This document shows, one piece after another, positions 8,814 through 17,895 of a DNA stretch of 64,000 nucleotides (position 1 is its first letter; each line of letters starts with the position of its first letter). Both the position numbers and the translations under genes were made by a program. The stretch spans positions 1 to 64,000 of IMG/VR virus record IMGVR_UViG_3300047558_000077; one strand, given 5' to 3'. The notes beneath the pieces are model-generated. The model was not told the DNA's origin. It saw only the letters and a list, made by a program, of their open reading frames with translations, and made no database searches. The DNA comes from a virus.

Positions 8814-8833
8814 TTCTGAAAAACACTAAAACG

Positions 8834-8872
8834 ATAAATATTGGTTGAAATGGATTACACACCATTCCAACC
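8834..8872 (+). promoter_or_regulatory. Late promoter and hairpin leader of gp18
   Basis: ATAAATA at 8834-8840 is followed two bases later by an inverted repeat: GGTTG-A-AATGG (8843-8853) pairs with CCATT-C-CAACC (8862-8872) around an 8-base loop, giving 10 pairs with one A/C mismatch. An AAGGAG ribosome site and the gp18 ATG at 8889 follow. The late transcript would start inside or just before this stem. Confidence 0.65.
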
Positions 8873-8888
8873 TACAAAGGAGTAAAAG

Positions 8889-10634
8889 ATGGCATATTCA
8901 CTTTCCCCAGGCGTGACATGGTCTGAAATTGATCTAACGACCGTTGTTCCTGCCGCATCTACTACAGAAGGGGCGTTTGCCGGAAACTTTGATTGGGGTC
9001 CTATTGACGAGGTTGTAACAATTGCTAATGAGATCGAGCTAGTTCGCTGGTTCGGTAAGCCTTCAGATAATACAGCAGTTTCATTTTTTACTGCCGCTAA
9101 CTTCTTGGCATATGGTGACAACCTAAGAGTAGTTCGCTCAGCCAATACACATCAGGTAAAGAACGCAACATCTGGTAACACAGCAGCACTAGTTAAGAAC
9201 AGAGACGATTGGGACGTTAATTGGGACGTTTTCGCAACTAACAATCCAAGTTATGGTATGTTTGCCGCACGTTGGGCAGGCACACTAGGTAACGAAATCA
9301 AGGTTTGTGTATTCGCCAAAGCAGGTGTCGATGTAAACGATTCCGAATGGCAGGGCTGGGAATACGGCGCACAGTTCGATGCACCTCCAGGCACATCAAA
9401 GTATGTTGAAGATCGTGGTGGTGCTAACGACGAAATGCATATTATCGTCCTAGATACCAAAGGCACCTTCACAGGTGGTATCGCTAACTCAGTTCTAGAG
9501 AGATATTCTAACCTTTCTAAGGCTGTTGACGCTACACTTGATGACGGTTCTTCAAACTACTACGTAAACGTTCTAGCTGATCGTTCAGCCTTCCTATGGC
9601 CAATCAATCACGCTATTTCAAACACAACTACTCCAGTTGTTCAGACCTCTACATGGGGTTCAACCGCTTCTGGTACATCATTTGCTCAGTCAAATGCGTC
9701 ATTTAACTTTACTCTATCTGGTGGTGTTCTAGCTGCTCCTAATGACGGTCAGCTACAAAACTCATACGTAAAGTTCTCTGATACTGATGCTTACGACACA
9801 TCATTAATCATGATGGGCGGCGCTTCAAATACCGTTTGTAAGTATGTTATCGACAATATTGCTGCTCCTGGTGGCACATATGGTCGTGGCGACGTAGTTG
9901 TATTCGTTTCACCACAATACACCGACGTAGTTGATCAACCAGGTCAGGAAGTAAACAAGTCACTTGCAACAAGAAACTTCCTTGGTTCATCTTCATACGC
10001 TTTCATGGACTCTGGTTGGAAGAAGCAGTTTGACAAGTATAACAATAAGTATCGTTGGATTCCTCTCAATGGTGACGTTGCTGGTCTTTGCGCTCGCACC
10101 GATCAACAGAGAGACGCTTGGTTCTCACCAGCAGGTCTAAATCGTGGTCAGATCAAGAATGTTACAAAACTTTCTTGGATGCCTACAAAGGCTGATAGAG
10201 ACAACCTTTACAAGAATGGTATCAACCCAGTTGTTACATTCAAGGGTGAAGGAACAGTTCTCTATGGTGATAAAACACTACAGTCAAAACCATCTGCCTT
10301 TGATCGTATCAATGTCCGCAGATTGTTTATCGTTCTAGAAAAGACAATCTCTAGAGCAGCCAAGTATTCACTATTCGAGTTCAACGATGAATTTACTAGA
10401 GCCCAGTTTGTTGCTCTTGTAGAACCATTCCTACGAGACGTAAAAGGTCGTCGTGGTATCTATGATTATAGAGTTGTTTGTGACGATACAAACAACCCAC
10501 AACAGGTCATCGATAGTAATCAATTCGTCGGGGACATTTACATTAAGCCTGCCCGTTCTATTAACTTTATTCATCTTAACTTTGTGGCCGTTAGAACTGG
10601 TGTTGCCTTCTCCGAAATTGTCGGCAAATTCTAA
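8889..10634 (+). CDS. 18: Tail sheath protein (gp18-like)
   Basis: A 581-residue contractile sheath subunit. The N-terminus (YSLSPGVTWSEIDLTTVVPAASTTEGAFAG) and the C-terminal domain (FDRINVRRLFIVLEKTISRAAKYSLFEFND, then the GRRGIYDYRVVCDD segment) are the conserved core of T4 gp18-type sheaths. Many copies surround the gp19 tube and contract to drive it through the envelope. It is shorter than T4 gp18 (659 residues), mainly in the surface-exposed middle domains. The GC-richer, codon-biased style matches a highly expressed late gene. Confidence 0.95.
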   Translation: MAYSLSPGVTWSEIDLTTVVPAASTTEGAFAGNFDWGPIDEVVTIANEIELVRWFGKPSDNTAVSFFTAANFLAYGDNLRVVRSANTHQVKNATSGNTAALVKNRDDWDVNWDVFATNNPSYGMFAARWAGTLGNEIKVCVFAKAGVDVNDSEWQGWEYGAQFDAPPGTSKYVEDRGGANDEMHIIVLDTKGTFTGGIANSVLERYSNLSKAVDATLDDGSSNYYVNVLADRSAFLWPINHAISNTTTPVVQTSTWGSTASGTSFAQSNASFNFTLSGGVLAAPNDGQLQNSYVKFSDTDAYDTSLIMMGGASNTVCKYVIDNIAAPGGTYGRGDVVVFVSPQYTDVVDQPGQEVNKSLATRNFLGSSSYAFMDSGWKKQFDKYNNKYRWIPLNGDVAGLCARTDQQRDAWFSPAGLNRGQIKNVTKLSWMPTKADRDNLYKNGINPVVTFKGEGTVLYGDKTLQSKPSAFDRINVRRLFIVLEKTISRAAKYSLFEFNDEFTRAQFVALVEPFLRDVKGRRGIYDYRVVCDDTNNPQQVIDSNQFVGDIYIKPARSINFIHLNFVAVRTGVAFSEIVGKF

Positions 10635-10640
10635 TAAATA
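10634..10640 (+). promoter_or_regulatory. Putative late promoter for gp19
   Basis: ATAAATA overlaps the end of gp18 and lies 21 bases before the gp19 ATG, with AAGGAGA between. No leader hairpin is seen here. Confidence 0.5.
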
Positions 10641-10661
10641 AAGGAAAAGGAGAAATCACAA

Positions 10662-11219
10662 ATGGCTTTTAATGTCAATCAATTCAGAGCAACCTTGATA
10701 AATGATGGTGCCCGTCCAAGTATATTCGAGGTTGTTATGGCGCTACCACCAATTCTTGGTGCCGCACCATTGACGCCTGATATTATCTTTCGTGTGAGAT
10801 CAACATCACTACCAGGTAACGGTGTTTCATCTATCGAAGTTCCATATTTCGGTAGAACAATTAAGATTGCTGGCACAAGAACCTTTCCAGATTGGTCTTT
10901 CACGCTAATCAACGATGAGAACTTTGTGGCTCGCCGTAATCTAGAAACATGGCTAAATCTAATCAATGGTCACGTTTCTAACCTTCGTGCTCCACAGGCA
11001 CTAGCGGCAGCATCTTATCAATCAGATGCTATAGTTACACAGTTTAGTAAAGCTGGACCTCCAATCAAGAGCTACAGAATTGTTGGTTGTTTCCCAACAG
11101 ACGTTGCTCCAATTGAACTGGATTGGGGTCTAGGCGATCAGATTGAAGAATACGGTGTTACACTTGCCTATCAGTGGTGGGAGTCACTCGACGGTTCTAC
11201 AGATATTTCTGGTGCTTAA
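10662..11219 (+). CDS. 19: Tail tube protein (gp19-like)
   Basis: A 185-residue protein with the tube-family pattern: RPSIFEVVMALP near the N-terminus, VRSTSLPGNGVSSIEVPYFGRTIKIAG, and FPDWSFTLINDENF. T4 gp19 has 163 residues and stacks in hexameric rings to form the inner tube. Gene order sheath, tube, portal is as in T4. A diverged paralogue is encoded at 20769. Confidence 0.93.
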   Translation: MAFNVNQFRATLINDGARPSIFEVVMALPPILGAAPLTPDIIFRVRSTSLPGNGVSSIEVPYFGRTIKIAGTRTFPDWSFTLINDENFVARRNLETWLNLINGHVSNLRAPQALAAASYQSDAIVTQFSKAGPPIKSYRIVGCFPTDVAPIELDWGLGDQIEEYGVTLAYQWWESLDGSTDISGA

Positions 11220-11227
11220 TAGTTAGA

Positions 11228-11267
11228 CTAAATATAAGATAAGTCATGGGGCTTCGGTCCCATGACT
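11228..11267 (+). promoter_or_regulatory. Late promoter and UUCG hairpin leader of gp20
   Basis: CTAAATA at 11228-11234 is followed by a strong hairpin: the 11-base arm 11242-11252 pairs with 11257-11267 around a TTCG loop closed by C-G, the very stable C(UUCG)G tetraloop, with one G-U pair. The ATG at 11262 lies inside the 3' arm. AAGGAG at 11281-11286 lies clear of the hairpin. The structure could also end transcripts coming from gp19. Confidence 0.7.
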
Positions 11268-13154
11268 ATTCATCATGTTCAAGGAGTAGGGACCATTCGC
11301 TTATTCGGCTTTCAAATTGGTGTTGACGACCAAGATAAAAAACCAGATCAATACGGTCAACCAACACAGAAAACATTTGCTATACCGCAGACAGACGACG
11401 GCGCCGTAACTGTTGCTGGCGCTGGCTATTATGGTACCTATGTTGATCTTGATGGTACATTCAGAAACGAAACACAACTTATTACGAAGTATCGTGAGTT
11501 AGCAATTCAGCCAGAAATGGAAACTGCTATTGATGAAATCGTTAATGAAGCTATTGTCATTGAAGATTCCGGCACCTCGGTAGAAATCAACCTAGACGAA
11601 CTTAAAGTTCCAGCAGGAATTAAAAGAAGAATTGAAGATGAGTTTGAACTAATACTAAAGATGCTAAACTTTGGTAATATGGGGCATGATATCTTTAGGC
11701 GCTGGTATATTGATGGAAGACTTTTCTATCACCTTGTTATCGACGAAACACAACCACAATTAGGTATTCAAGAATTAAAGTATATCGATCCTCGCCGTAT
11801 TCGTAAGATCCGTGAAATTCAAAAGATGCGTGATCCTAATACAGGCGTTGAACTAATCAAAAAGACTATTGAGTATTATCTTTACAACGAAAGAGGAATG
11901 ATTGGCTCTGGTACCAATCTAGGCTCTAAGATTGCCGTTGACTCAATTGTAAATGTTAATTCTGGTTTGCTTGATCCTAAGCAGACAATGGTGCTTTCTT
12001 ATCTACACAAAGCAATCAAGCCATTCAACAATCTACGCATGGTCGAAGATGCTACAGTTATCTATCGTCTATCTCGTGCTCCAGAACGCCGAGTTTTCTA
12101 TATTGATGTTGGTAATATGCCAACAGTTAAAGCGGAACAGTATGTCCGTGATATCATGGTCAAGTATCGTAACAAGTTGGTTTACGATTCTAATACTGGT
12201 GAAATCAAAGACGACCGCAAACATCTATCAATGCTGGAAGACTTCTGGTTGCCTCGCCGTGAAGGTTCTAAGGGAACAGAAATTTCTACATTAGAAGGCG
12301 CACGTAATCTAGGTGAACTAGAAGACGTTAAGTATTTCCAAAGCAAGCTATACAAGTCACTAAATGTTCCAATCGGTCGTTTAGAACCACAACAAGGTTT
12401 CTCACTAGGTAGAACAACAGAAATCACAAGAGATGAACTTAAGTTTACTAAGTTTGTCCAAAGACTACGTAACAAGTTTTCATCACTATTTGACGATCTA
12501 CTAAGAGTTCAATTAATTCTTAAGAATGTCTGTACCGAAGAAGAGTGGAAAGAGTTTAAAGAAGATATCTGGTACGACTATAAGAAAGATAATAACTTCG
12601 ATGAACTGAAAGACGCAGAACTATTAAACATGCGTCTAGATGTTCTAGCTAAAGTTGATCCATTCGTCGGTAAGTATTATTCTGTAGCATGGGTTAGAAA
12701 GAACATTCTACAGCAAACCGAAGAAGATATGGAAGAGATTAACGCTCAGATGGAACAAGAGAATGCTATTCTTGCTCAACAGCAACAGCAAGCAATGGTT
12801 GATCAACAAGCACAACAGCAACAGGATATGGAAAATCAGATTGCTTTTGGAGCACAGCAACAGATCGCTCAGGCACAAGTCAATAAAGAAATCGATAAGA
12901 TTACTGGACCGGATGAAGGTCCAGGTAAATCTGAAAAAGCTGGTCAAGATCATGAATCCAAGATGATGGACAAGAAAATCAAACTAGCACAGATACAATC
13001 TAAAAAGTCTGCACCAGCACCAGCAAAGAAAAAGACTGTAGCAGAACAAGCAAAAGATTTAGGTCTAGTTTATGTTGGCTCAAATAGATATGCTGATACA
13101 AGTGGTAATGTAACACATCTTACCGAAAACGGTATATTAGTTCCGACTAAATAA
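11262..13154 (+). CDS. 20: Portal vertex protein (gp20-like)
   Basis: A portal of up to 630 residues, which forms the dodecameric packaging and exit ring at one capsid vertex. Conserved core segments include ELAIQPEMETAIDEIVNEAIV, a WYIDGRLFYHLVID strand, KYIDPRRIRKIREI, and RLSRAPERRVFYIDVGNMP. Residues about 490-600 are a Gln-rich, charged tail beyond the T4 gp20 core (524 residues). The start is uncertain: the ATG at 11262 is buried in the leader hairpin, while the only ribosome site points to an in-frame ATT at 11295, just before RLFGFQIG, giving 619 residues. Confidence 0.93.
   Translation: MTIHHVQGVGTIRLFGFQIGVDDQDKKPDQYGQPTQKTFAIPQTDDGAVTVAGAGYYGTYVDLDGTFRNETQLITKYRELAIQPEMETAIDEIVNEAIVIEDSGTSVEINLDELKVPAGIKRRIEDEFELILKMLNFGNMGHDIFRRWYIDGRLFYHLVIDETQPQLGIQELKYIDPRRIRKIREIQKMRDPNTGVELIKKTIEYYLYNERGMIGSGTNLGSKIAVDSIVNVNSGLLDPKQTMVLSYLHKAIKPFNNLRMVEDATVIYRLSRAPERRVFYIDVGNMPTVKAEQYVRDIMVKYRNKLVYDSNTGEIKDDRKHLSMLEDFWLPRREGSKGTEISTLEGARNLGELEDVKYFQSKLYKSLNVPIGRLEPQQGFSLGRTTEITRDELKFTKFVQRLRNKFSSLFDDLLRVQLILKNVCTEEEWKEFKEDIWYDYKKDNNFDELKDAELLNMRLDVLAKVDPFVGKYYSVAWVRKNILQQTEEDMEEINAQMEQENAILAQQQQQAMVDQQAQQQQDMENQIAFGAQQQIAQAQVNKEIDKITGPDEGPGKSEKAGQDHESKMMDKKIKLAQIQSKKSAPAPAKKKTVAEQAKDLGLVYVGSNRYADTSGNVTHLTENGILVPTK
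13147..13153 (+). promoter_or_regulatory. Putative late promoter (CTAAATA)
   Basis: CTAAATA lies in the last codons of gp20, 17 bases before the ATG at 13170. It matches the other late motifs in spacing to the next gene. Confidence 0.45.
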
Positions 13155-13169
13155 TAAAAAGGATTTTAT

Positions 13170-14891
13170 ATGTCACTCAAAAGCGTAAAGACTTTATCAG
13201 CAACACAACTTGCCAAAAAGTGGAATCTTTCACTTGGCGAAGTTGGTAAACTTATTGCACAAGGTGCCGCTGTTGAGAAAGAGCATACTAAGAACGAAAA
13301 AGAAGCAAGAGAAGTTGCTAGAGACCATCTTGCCGAAAGACCAGATTATTATAAGAAACTAAAGAAAGTAGAGAAGTCTCCTATTTCTATGAAAGAAGGA
13401 ATCTCTGCTGGACCTGAAAGAGAAGTAGATCATACTATTGGTGATCTAACAGGTTCATCCAGAAAAGTTATGAAGGTTGATGAAGTAAAGATATCACCAA
13501 AGATTAGAAAAGCGGCTGCTGTTGGTATGACCGCTGCTAACATAGCAACTGGTGCAAGCGTTTATGATAATGCATCAAGAGGTGTAGGAAGTCCTATTAG
13601 AGATATTGCTGCCGCAGCATCTGGATTACCAGGTAAAGTTGGCTATGCTGCTATGGGAACAAACTACACAATCAAAGGTTTTGATAAAGCCAGAGAACAT
13701 CTAAGAGCAAAAATGAAAAAGAAAATAGAAGAAGAACAGATTGACGAAATCTCCGCAGAACTAGTCGGTAAGGTTTCTAATGCTCGTTTTTTTCGTGGTG
13801 AAGCACCAAGCAAGACACTAACTCGTGCTATCAATAAGAAGTTTATTGAATCAGGTAAAAAAGATAAAGGTAAGATAAACAAAGATAAGAAAGAAGTAAA
13901 AGAGGCTGTGATGGCAATGCCTCCACAAGCTCAGCAACCTGCTATTTATGGTTCGCAGCGTGCAGGAGTTCAAAGACAAGTATCAAGACCAACATCTGTG
14001 TCTGGTAGTGCGTCAGGAAGAATCGCTGGTCAGGCAGGATCTATGTCAGCAAAACCAAATGTTAGAGTTTCTTCTGGTGTTCAGCCATCAATTGAAAGAA
14101 CATGGAAAACTCCTGGTAGAGGAACAATGGGAACAAGTGGTGGTTCTATGTCAGCCACTCCAAAAGTTTCTACAGCATATTCACAAGGTGGTGTAAATGT
14201 TGGTAAAGCAATGGGTGCTTCAAAGCAGACTAGTCCTGTTGTAAAGGGTATGACTTCTGCTGGTCGTGAAGCCGCAGCCGCTGTATCTAAAGCAGCACCT
14301 ATGGCATCAAGAGTTGCTGGCGCCGCTCTAAGAGTTGCTGGTGGACCAGCCGCTACTGCCGCTGCCGCTGTAATGTCACCAACACCCGCAGGCGCAGGCG
14401 AAGATGAAAAGAAAAGACAAGCAACACTAAAGGATTATAATCCATACAAGCCATCTGGTCGTTCTGTTGCTGATTATGAAAAGCAAGCACTAACACCACA
14501 AAAATATGACAAGCCAAAAGCACCAGAAACACCTAAAGTTGATGCTCCTCAACCACCAAGTCGTCCTGAATACTTCACAAGAGGACAGGCATTTCAGGCT
14601 GCTCGTGGCGAAGCAGGTGGAGCAGGCGCCAAGTTTTCTTATGGTGGTAAAGAGTATCAGACAAATGTTGCTGGTGAGAAGTATGCTTCTAAACCAAAAC
14701 AAACAAGCGTAACAGATATAAAGGAAACAACTATGGATACCAAAGACCTTATCAACGAGGCACTAGATGATATTCTAGAAAACAATCTAGGTAGTATGAA
14801 AGAAAACTTTATGCTTGCTCTACAAGAGAAGGCTGTTGAAAAGCTAGAAGAACGTAAGAAAGAAATCGCTTCTAACTATTTTGCTGAATAA
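13170..14891 (+). CDS. Head-associated protein with DUF5661-like N-terminus
   Basis: A 573-residue protein in the T4 position of small prohead core genes. The N-terminal 70 residues (LSATQLAKKWNLSLGEVGKLIAQGAAVEKEHT, then AREVARDHLAERPDYYKKL) resemble the DUF5661 domain of phage structural proteins. The middle is Gly/Ser/Ala/Pro-rich low-complexity sequence with duplicated GSMSA segments. The C-terminal 50 residues are a charged helix (LINEALDDILENNLGSMKENFMLALQEKAVEKLEERKK) like prohead core proteins. Cleavage by gp21 during head maturation would be expected. A composite scaffold or internal head protein is inferred. Confidence 0.6.
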   Translation: MSLKSVKTLSATQLAKKWNLSLGEVGKLIAQGAAVEKEHTKNEKEAREVARDHLAERPDYYKKLKKVEKSPISMKEGISAGPEREVDHTIGDLTGSSRKVMKVDEVKISPKIRKAAAVGMTAANIATGASVYDNASRGVGSPIRDIAAAASGLPGKVGYAAMGTNYTIKGFDKAREHLRAKMKKKIEEEQIDEISAELVGKVSNARFFRGEAPSKTLTRAINKKFIESGKKDKGKINKDKKEVKEAVMAMPPQAQQPAIYGSQRAGVQRQVSRPTSVSGSASGRIAGQAGSMSAKPNVRVSSGVQPSIERTWKTPGRGTMGTSGGSMSATPKVSTAYSQGGVNVGKAMGASKQTSPVVKGMTSAGREAAAAVSKAAPMASRVAGAALRVAGGPAATAAAAVMSPTPAGAGEDEKKRQATLKDYNPYKPSGRSVADYEKQALTPQKYDKPKAPETPKVDAPQPPSRPEYFTRGQAFQAARGEAGGAGAKFSYGGKEYQTNVAGEKYASKPKQTSVTDIKETTMDTKDLINEALDDILENNLGSMKENFMLALQEKAVEKLEERKKEIASNYFAE

Positions 14892-14901
14892 GGATTAGAT
14901 T

Positions 14902-16182
14902 ATGAAGACCGTCAAGCAGATCAAAGAAGAATATGATAATATTTATTTGGAGCAGACAGCTCCAGATAAACTCATGCTTGAAGGTCGTGAAAGTGCAGTG
15001 AAACCTTCGCCAAGAACTGTTCCTTCTGTTAGTGAAATGCCTAACATGCTTCTCTTTAGAAGAGTTGCATATAGACTGTATCCTAATAAACAAGTAGTGG
15101 CTCTTTACTATTCAAAGACAGTAGATAAATATCTATCAGTTCCTTTTGGTCCAGATGGCAATCTAAATCTTAGTGAGTCAGAAATACATGAAGGTGCATT
15201 AAAGACAGCCGCTAAAACCGTTGCTGGCGGTGTATCTGGTGCCATTCATGGAGGCATAAGAGGATTTGCAAGAGGAGTTTCTGTTGGTCTATTACCCGGA
15301 GCTACAGCAGGTGGTGTAGTAGGAGCAACAATCGGCGCATATAAAGGTGCAAAGAAGGCATATGATAAAGCAAAGGATAAAGATGTGAATGAAGATTGGC
15401 AGAGTGTAAATCGTAAAGATAAAACAGACGGTCTTTCACAGGCCGCTGTAAACGCATATCGTCGTGAAAATCCTGGTTCTAAGTTACAGACAGCCGTAAC
15501 AGAAAAGAATCCAAAGGGCAAAAGAGCAGCCCGTCGTAAGTCATTCTGTTCTCGCATGGGTGGAATGAAAAAGCGTTTAACATCTGCCAAGACAGCAAGA
15601 GATCCAGATTCACGCATCAATAAGGCACTACGCCGTTGGAACTGTGAGGAATCATTCCAAGCTAAACTAGCTGAAAAGCGTCAACAAAGACTTGAAGAAA
15701 ATCCTTTACTAAAAAGTCTGGGCTCTTTAGCTTTAAAGAAGACTTTTGATTATTTTACTAAAGGCGATAATAAAGATAATAAAGCAAAAGAAAATCAGCC
15801 ATCTGATACTATTGTAACTCGTAAGGCATCGTTGGTAAAAGATAAACCCGGAGCAAGAACCAAGAGTTCATGGGAGAGAGCTAAATCAACCGACGCAACT
15901 TTTCAGGCAAGACAAAAAGCAGCCTTAAGTAAAGAATTAAGTTCATCTCAGAAAGTTCAAGAGAATAAAATTTCCGATATACAAAACATGATTGATGAAG
16001 GATTCGATACAATGAATCTTTCCATCAACGGAAGAACTGTTACACTAAATAGTAGTATGGCAAAAAAGATTATAAGAGTTTATGAGTCCGTTAATACTAA
16101 GAACAAGAAGATTGTTGAGAGTATGTTAAACGAAGACCTAGACTCTTTCAAGAAACTACTAAACTTTTCAATAAAGGCATAA
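14902..16182 (+). CDS. Prohead core or internal head protein with DUF6321-like domain
   Basis: A 426-residue basic protein. Residues about 170-255 (DKTDGLSQAAVNAYRRENPGSKLQTAVT, then KRAARRKSFCSRMGGM, then KALRRWNC) match a conserved domain seen in T4-like phages of cyanobacteria, which I believe is DUF6321. An N-terminal helical part has a hydrophobic Gly/Ala stretch around residues 100-150. The C-terminus (INGRTVTLNSSMAKKIIRVYESVNTKNKKIVESMLNED) looks like a core-protein helix. Lying between portal and protease genes, it is probably packaged in the prohead. Confidence 0.6.
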   Translation: MKTVKQIKEEYDNIYLEQTAPDKLMLEGRESAVKPSPRTVPSVSEMPNMLLFRRVAYRLYPNKQVVALYYSKTVDKYLSVPFGPDGNLNLSESEIHEGALKTAAKTVAGGVSGAIHGGIRGFARGVSVGLLPGATAGGVVGATIGAYKGAKKAYDKAKDKDVNEDWQSVNRKDKTDGLSQAAVNAYRRENPGSKLQTAVTEKNPKGKRAARRKSFCSRMGGMKKRLTSAKTARDPDSRINKALRRWNCEESFQAKLAEKRQQRLEENPLLKSLGSLALKKTFDYFTKGDNKDNKAKENQPSDTIVTRKASLVKDKPGARTKSSWERAKSTDATFQARQKAALSKELSSSQKVQENKISDIQNMIDEGFDTMNLSINGRTVTLNSSMAKKIIRVYESVNTKNKKIVESMLNEDLDSFKKLLNFSIKA

Positions 16183-16185
16183 TAA

Positions 16186-16674
16186 ATGGCAACTACTCTA
16201 ACAACACAAACATTGGTTGATACCAATCGTCATTCGGTCATCAAGATTGTTGGCTCTGGTGGCGGTGATGCTAATACATTACTAGTTAAAGCATCCGATC
16301 TAGCCTATGCTATCAATGCTACTGGTGTTGTTAGCACAACTAATCCAAAGCGTCTTAATAGAGTTGCTATTAAGCGTGTATGGGGACAGGGTCAGATCGC
16401 AGGTGATAAAGCCGTAACTCTACAATGGGGCGGCAATACAAATACAGCTATTGTTACATTTGGTTCTGGCTCATTCGACTATAACTTTGATAGTAGTGCA
16501 ACACAAGGAACAATTGAGATTCCTGATCAAGCAAATTGCACAGGTGATATTGTGTTCACAAGCACCGCAACAACCGGTGATAACTGGACATTGTTTATCG
16601 ATCTAAAGAAAGACGGACGAGACTATGATCAAGGTCAAGCTCGTGATCCTCTAGCATTTAATAACGGAATCTAA
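16186..16674 (+). CDS. Small beta-rich virion protein
   Basis: A 162-residue protein starting just after the preceding stop. It is beta-rich and Gly/Thr/Asn-rich (IKIVGSGGGDANTLLVKASDL, AVTLQWGGNTNTAIVTFGSG, then TSTATTGDNWTLFIDLKKDG), consistent with a compact jelly-roll or sandwich. Proteins with this pattern occur near the capsid genes of T4-like phages of aquatic bacteria. A decoration or head-associated role is inferred from place only. Confidence 0.55.
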   Translation: MATTLTTQTLVDTNRHSVIKIVGSGGGDANTLLVKASDLAYAINATGVVSTTNPKRLNRVAIKRVWGQGQIAGDKAVTLQWGGNTNTAIVTFGSGSFDYNFDSSATQGTIEIPDQANCTGDIVFTSTATTGDNWTLFIDLKKDGRDYDQGQARDPLAFNNGI

Positions 16675-16675
16675 C

Positions 16676-17191
16676 ATGTCAAGACAACTAATCGAATCCA
16701 TTGTATCAGGTAATATGCTAGAAGCAAGTGATATGCTTGAAGCAAAGTTAAACGAAATTCGTGAACGCAAGATGTATGAAATGAAACGCATGTATGCTGC
16801 CGAAGCATTTGGTGGTATGTCAAAAGCAGAAATCGAAGCTAAGAAAAAAGCTGGATATAGAAAGGCCGCTGACGTTCTTAAAGATCCTAGAGAAAGAAAA
16901 CTTCCACCCCTTCCCGATATGAAAAAAGAAAAGAAGATATCAGAGAGTTGGGCAAGAGCAATAAAGATGGGTATCAAAAGAACAGGAACCCGATTGAATG
17001 TAATGCGTCATATCCCAGGCGCAATGAAAGACATAGCTGTAGATGCTGCTAAAAGTGCTGTTGCTGATCCATTAGATACAGCAAGTAAAGTTACCAAAGC
17101 AACAGGTGGTGCCGCAGTAAGAGCAGTTAAAAAAGCCGGCGATGCACCTGTATTCAGTGATCTCAAATCCATCGGAATGCGAAATATATAA
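16676..17191 (+). CDS. Prohead core-like protein (gp67/gp68 position)
   Basis: A 171-residue, highly charged protein. The N-terminus (LIESIVSGNMLEASDMLEAKLNEIRERKMYEMKRMYAAEAFGG) is the helical signature of small prohead core proteins encoded just ahead of gp21 in T4-like phages. The remainder is Lys/Arg-rich with an Ala-rich segment (DAAKSAVADPLDTASKVTKATGG). It likely contributes to the scaffold and is processed by gp21. Confidence 0.6.
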   Translation: MSRQLIESIVSGNMLEASDMLEAKLNEIRERKMYEMKRMYAAEAFGGMSKAEIEAKKKAGYRKAADVLKDPRERKLPPLPDMKKEKKISESWARAIKMGIKRTGTRLNVMRHIPGAMKDIAVDAAKSAVADPLDTASKVTKATGGAAVRAVKKAGDAPVFSDLKSIGMRNI

Positions 17192-17194
17192 ATA
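17187..17194 (+). promoter_or_regulatory. Late promoter for gp21, exact TATAAATA
   Basis: TATAAATA is identical to the T4 late consensus. It overlaps the preceding stop codon and lies 18 bases before the gp21 ATG at 17213. Confidence 0.65.
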
Positions 17195-17212
17195 TACTAA
17201 ACAGGTAAACAA

Positions 17213-17860
17213 ATGAAACTTATTAGAGAAGAAATTCGAGACGTAAAGTATCTTGTAGAATCGGATGGTAAAGGTGGTAAGAACCACTTTATCACTGGCA
17301 TCTTCATGCAGGCTGAAAAGCAGAACCGTAACGGTCGTGTTTATCCTATGAATGTGCTTGCTAAAGAAGCAGACAGATACAATAAAGAATATGTTCAAAA
17401 GAACAGAGCATTTGGTGAGCTAGGTCATCCAGAGAATCCTCAAATCAACCTAGATCGTGTTTCACATATGATTACGAAGTTGTATCCAGATGGTACAAAC
17501 TTTATTGGTAAGGCTAAGATATTAGATACTCCTAACGGAAAGATAGTTAAGAGTCTACTAGACGGCGGTGCAAGTCTTGGTGTGTCTACAAGAGGCGTAG
17601 GGTCTCTTCGTCCACACAATGGTTATCAGCAAGTCCAAGACGACTTCAAGTTGGCTACAGCGGCAGACATTGTAGCAGACCCAAGTGCACCAGACGCTTT
17701 TGTGCAAGGCATTATGGAAGGTAAAGAGTGGGTTTTTGAAAATGGTAAATGGAAAGAAATGCATAACGAAAGAGCAAAGAAACTAATTCGTGAAGCATCT
17801 CGACATGATATTGAAGAAGTTGCCTTGAAGATTTTTGAAAACTATATTTCAAAACTTTGA
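17213..17860 (+). CDS. 21: Prohead protease (gp21-like)
   Basis: A 215-residue serine protease of the T4 gp21 type. The catalytic His is H72 in FGELGHPENP, and the catalytic Ser is S125 in LGVSTRGVG; the gap of 53 residues is close to that in T4 (H85, S140). The FITGIFMQAEKQNRNGRVYP opening is also typical. It cleaves scaffold, core proteins and the gp23 N-terminus before packaging. It directly precedes its substrates gp22 and gp23. Confidence 0.93.
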   Translation: MKLIREEIRDVKYLVESDGKGGKNHFITGIFMQAEKQNRNGRVYPMNVLAKEADRYNKEYVQKNRAFGELGHPENPQINLDRVSHMITKLYPDGTNFIGKAKILDTPNGKIVKSLLDGGASLGVSTRGVGSLRPHNGYQQVQDDFKLATAADIVADPSAPDAFVQGIMEGKEWVFENGKWKEMHNERAKKLIREASRHDIEEVALKIFENYISKL

Positions 17861-17865
17861 AATTA

Positions 17866-17872
17866 CTAAATA
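17866..17872 (+). promoter_or_regulatory. Late promoter for gp22
   Basis: CTAAATA stands six bases after the gp21 stop and 24 bases before the gp22 ATG at 17896, with AAGGAG in between. It decides the start of gp22: the in-frame ATG at 17857 lies upstream of the promoter. Confidence 0.6.
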
Positions 17873-17895
17873 AGGAAAAAAGGAGTAATCTAACT

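Noticed and set aside
15246-15620. Antisense 124-codon open frame
   Set aside because: Shadow of the DUF6321-like gene; composition follows the complementary codons and no start signal is seen.
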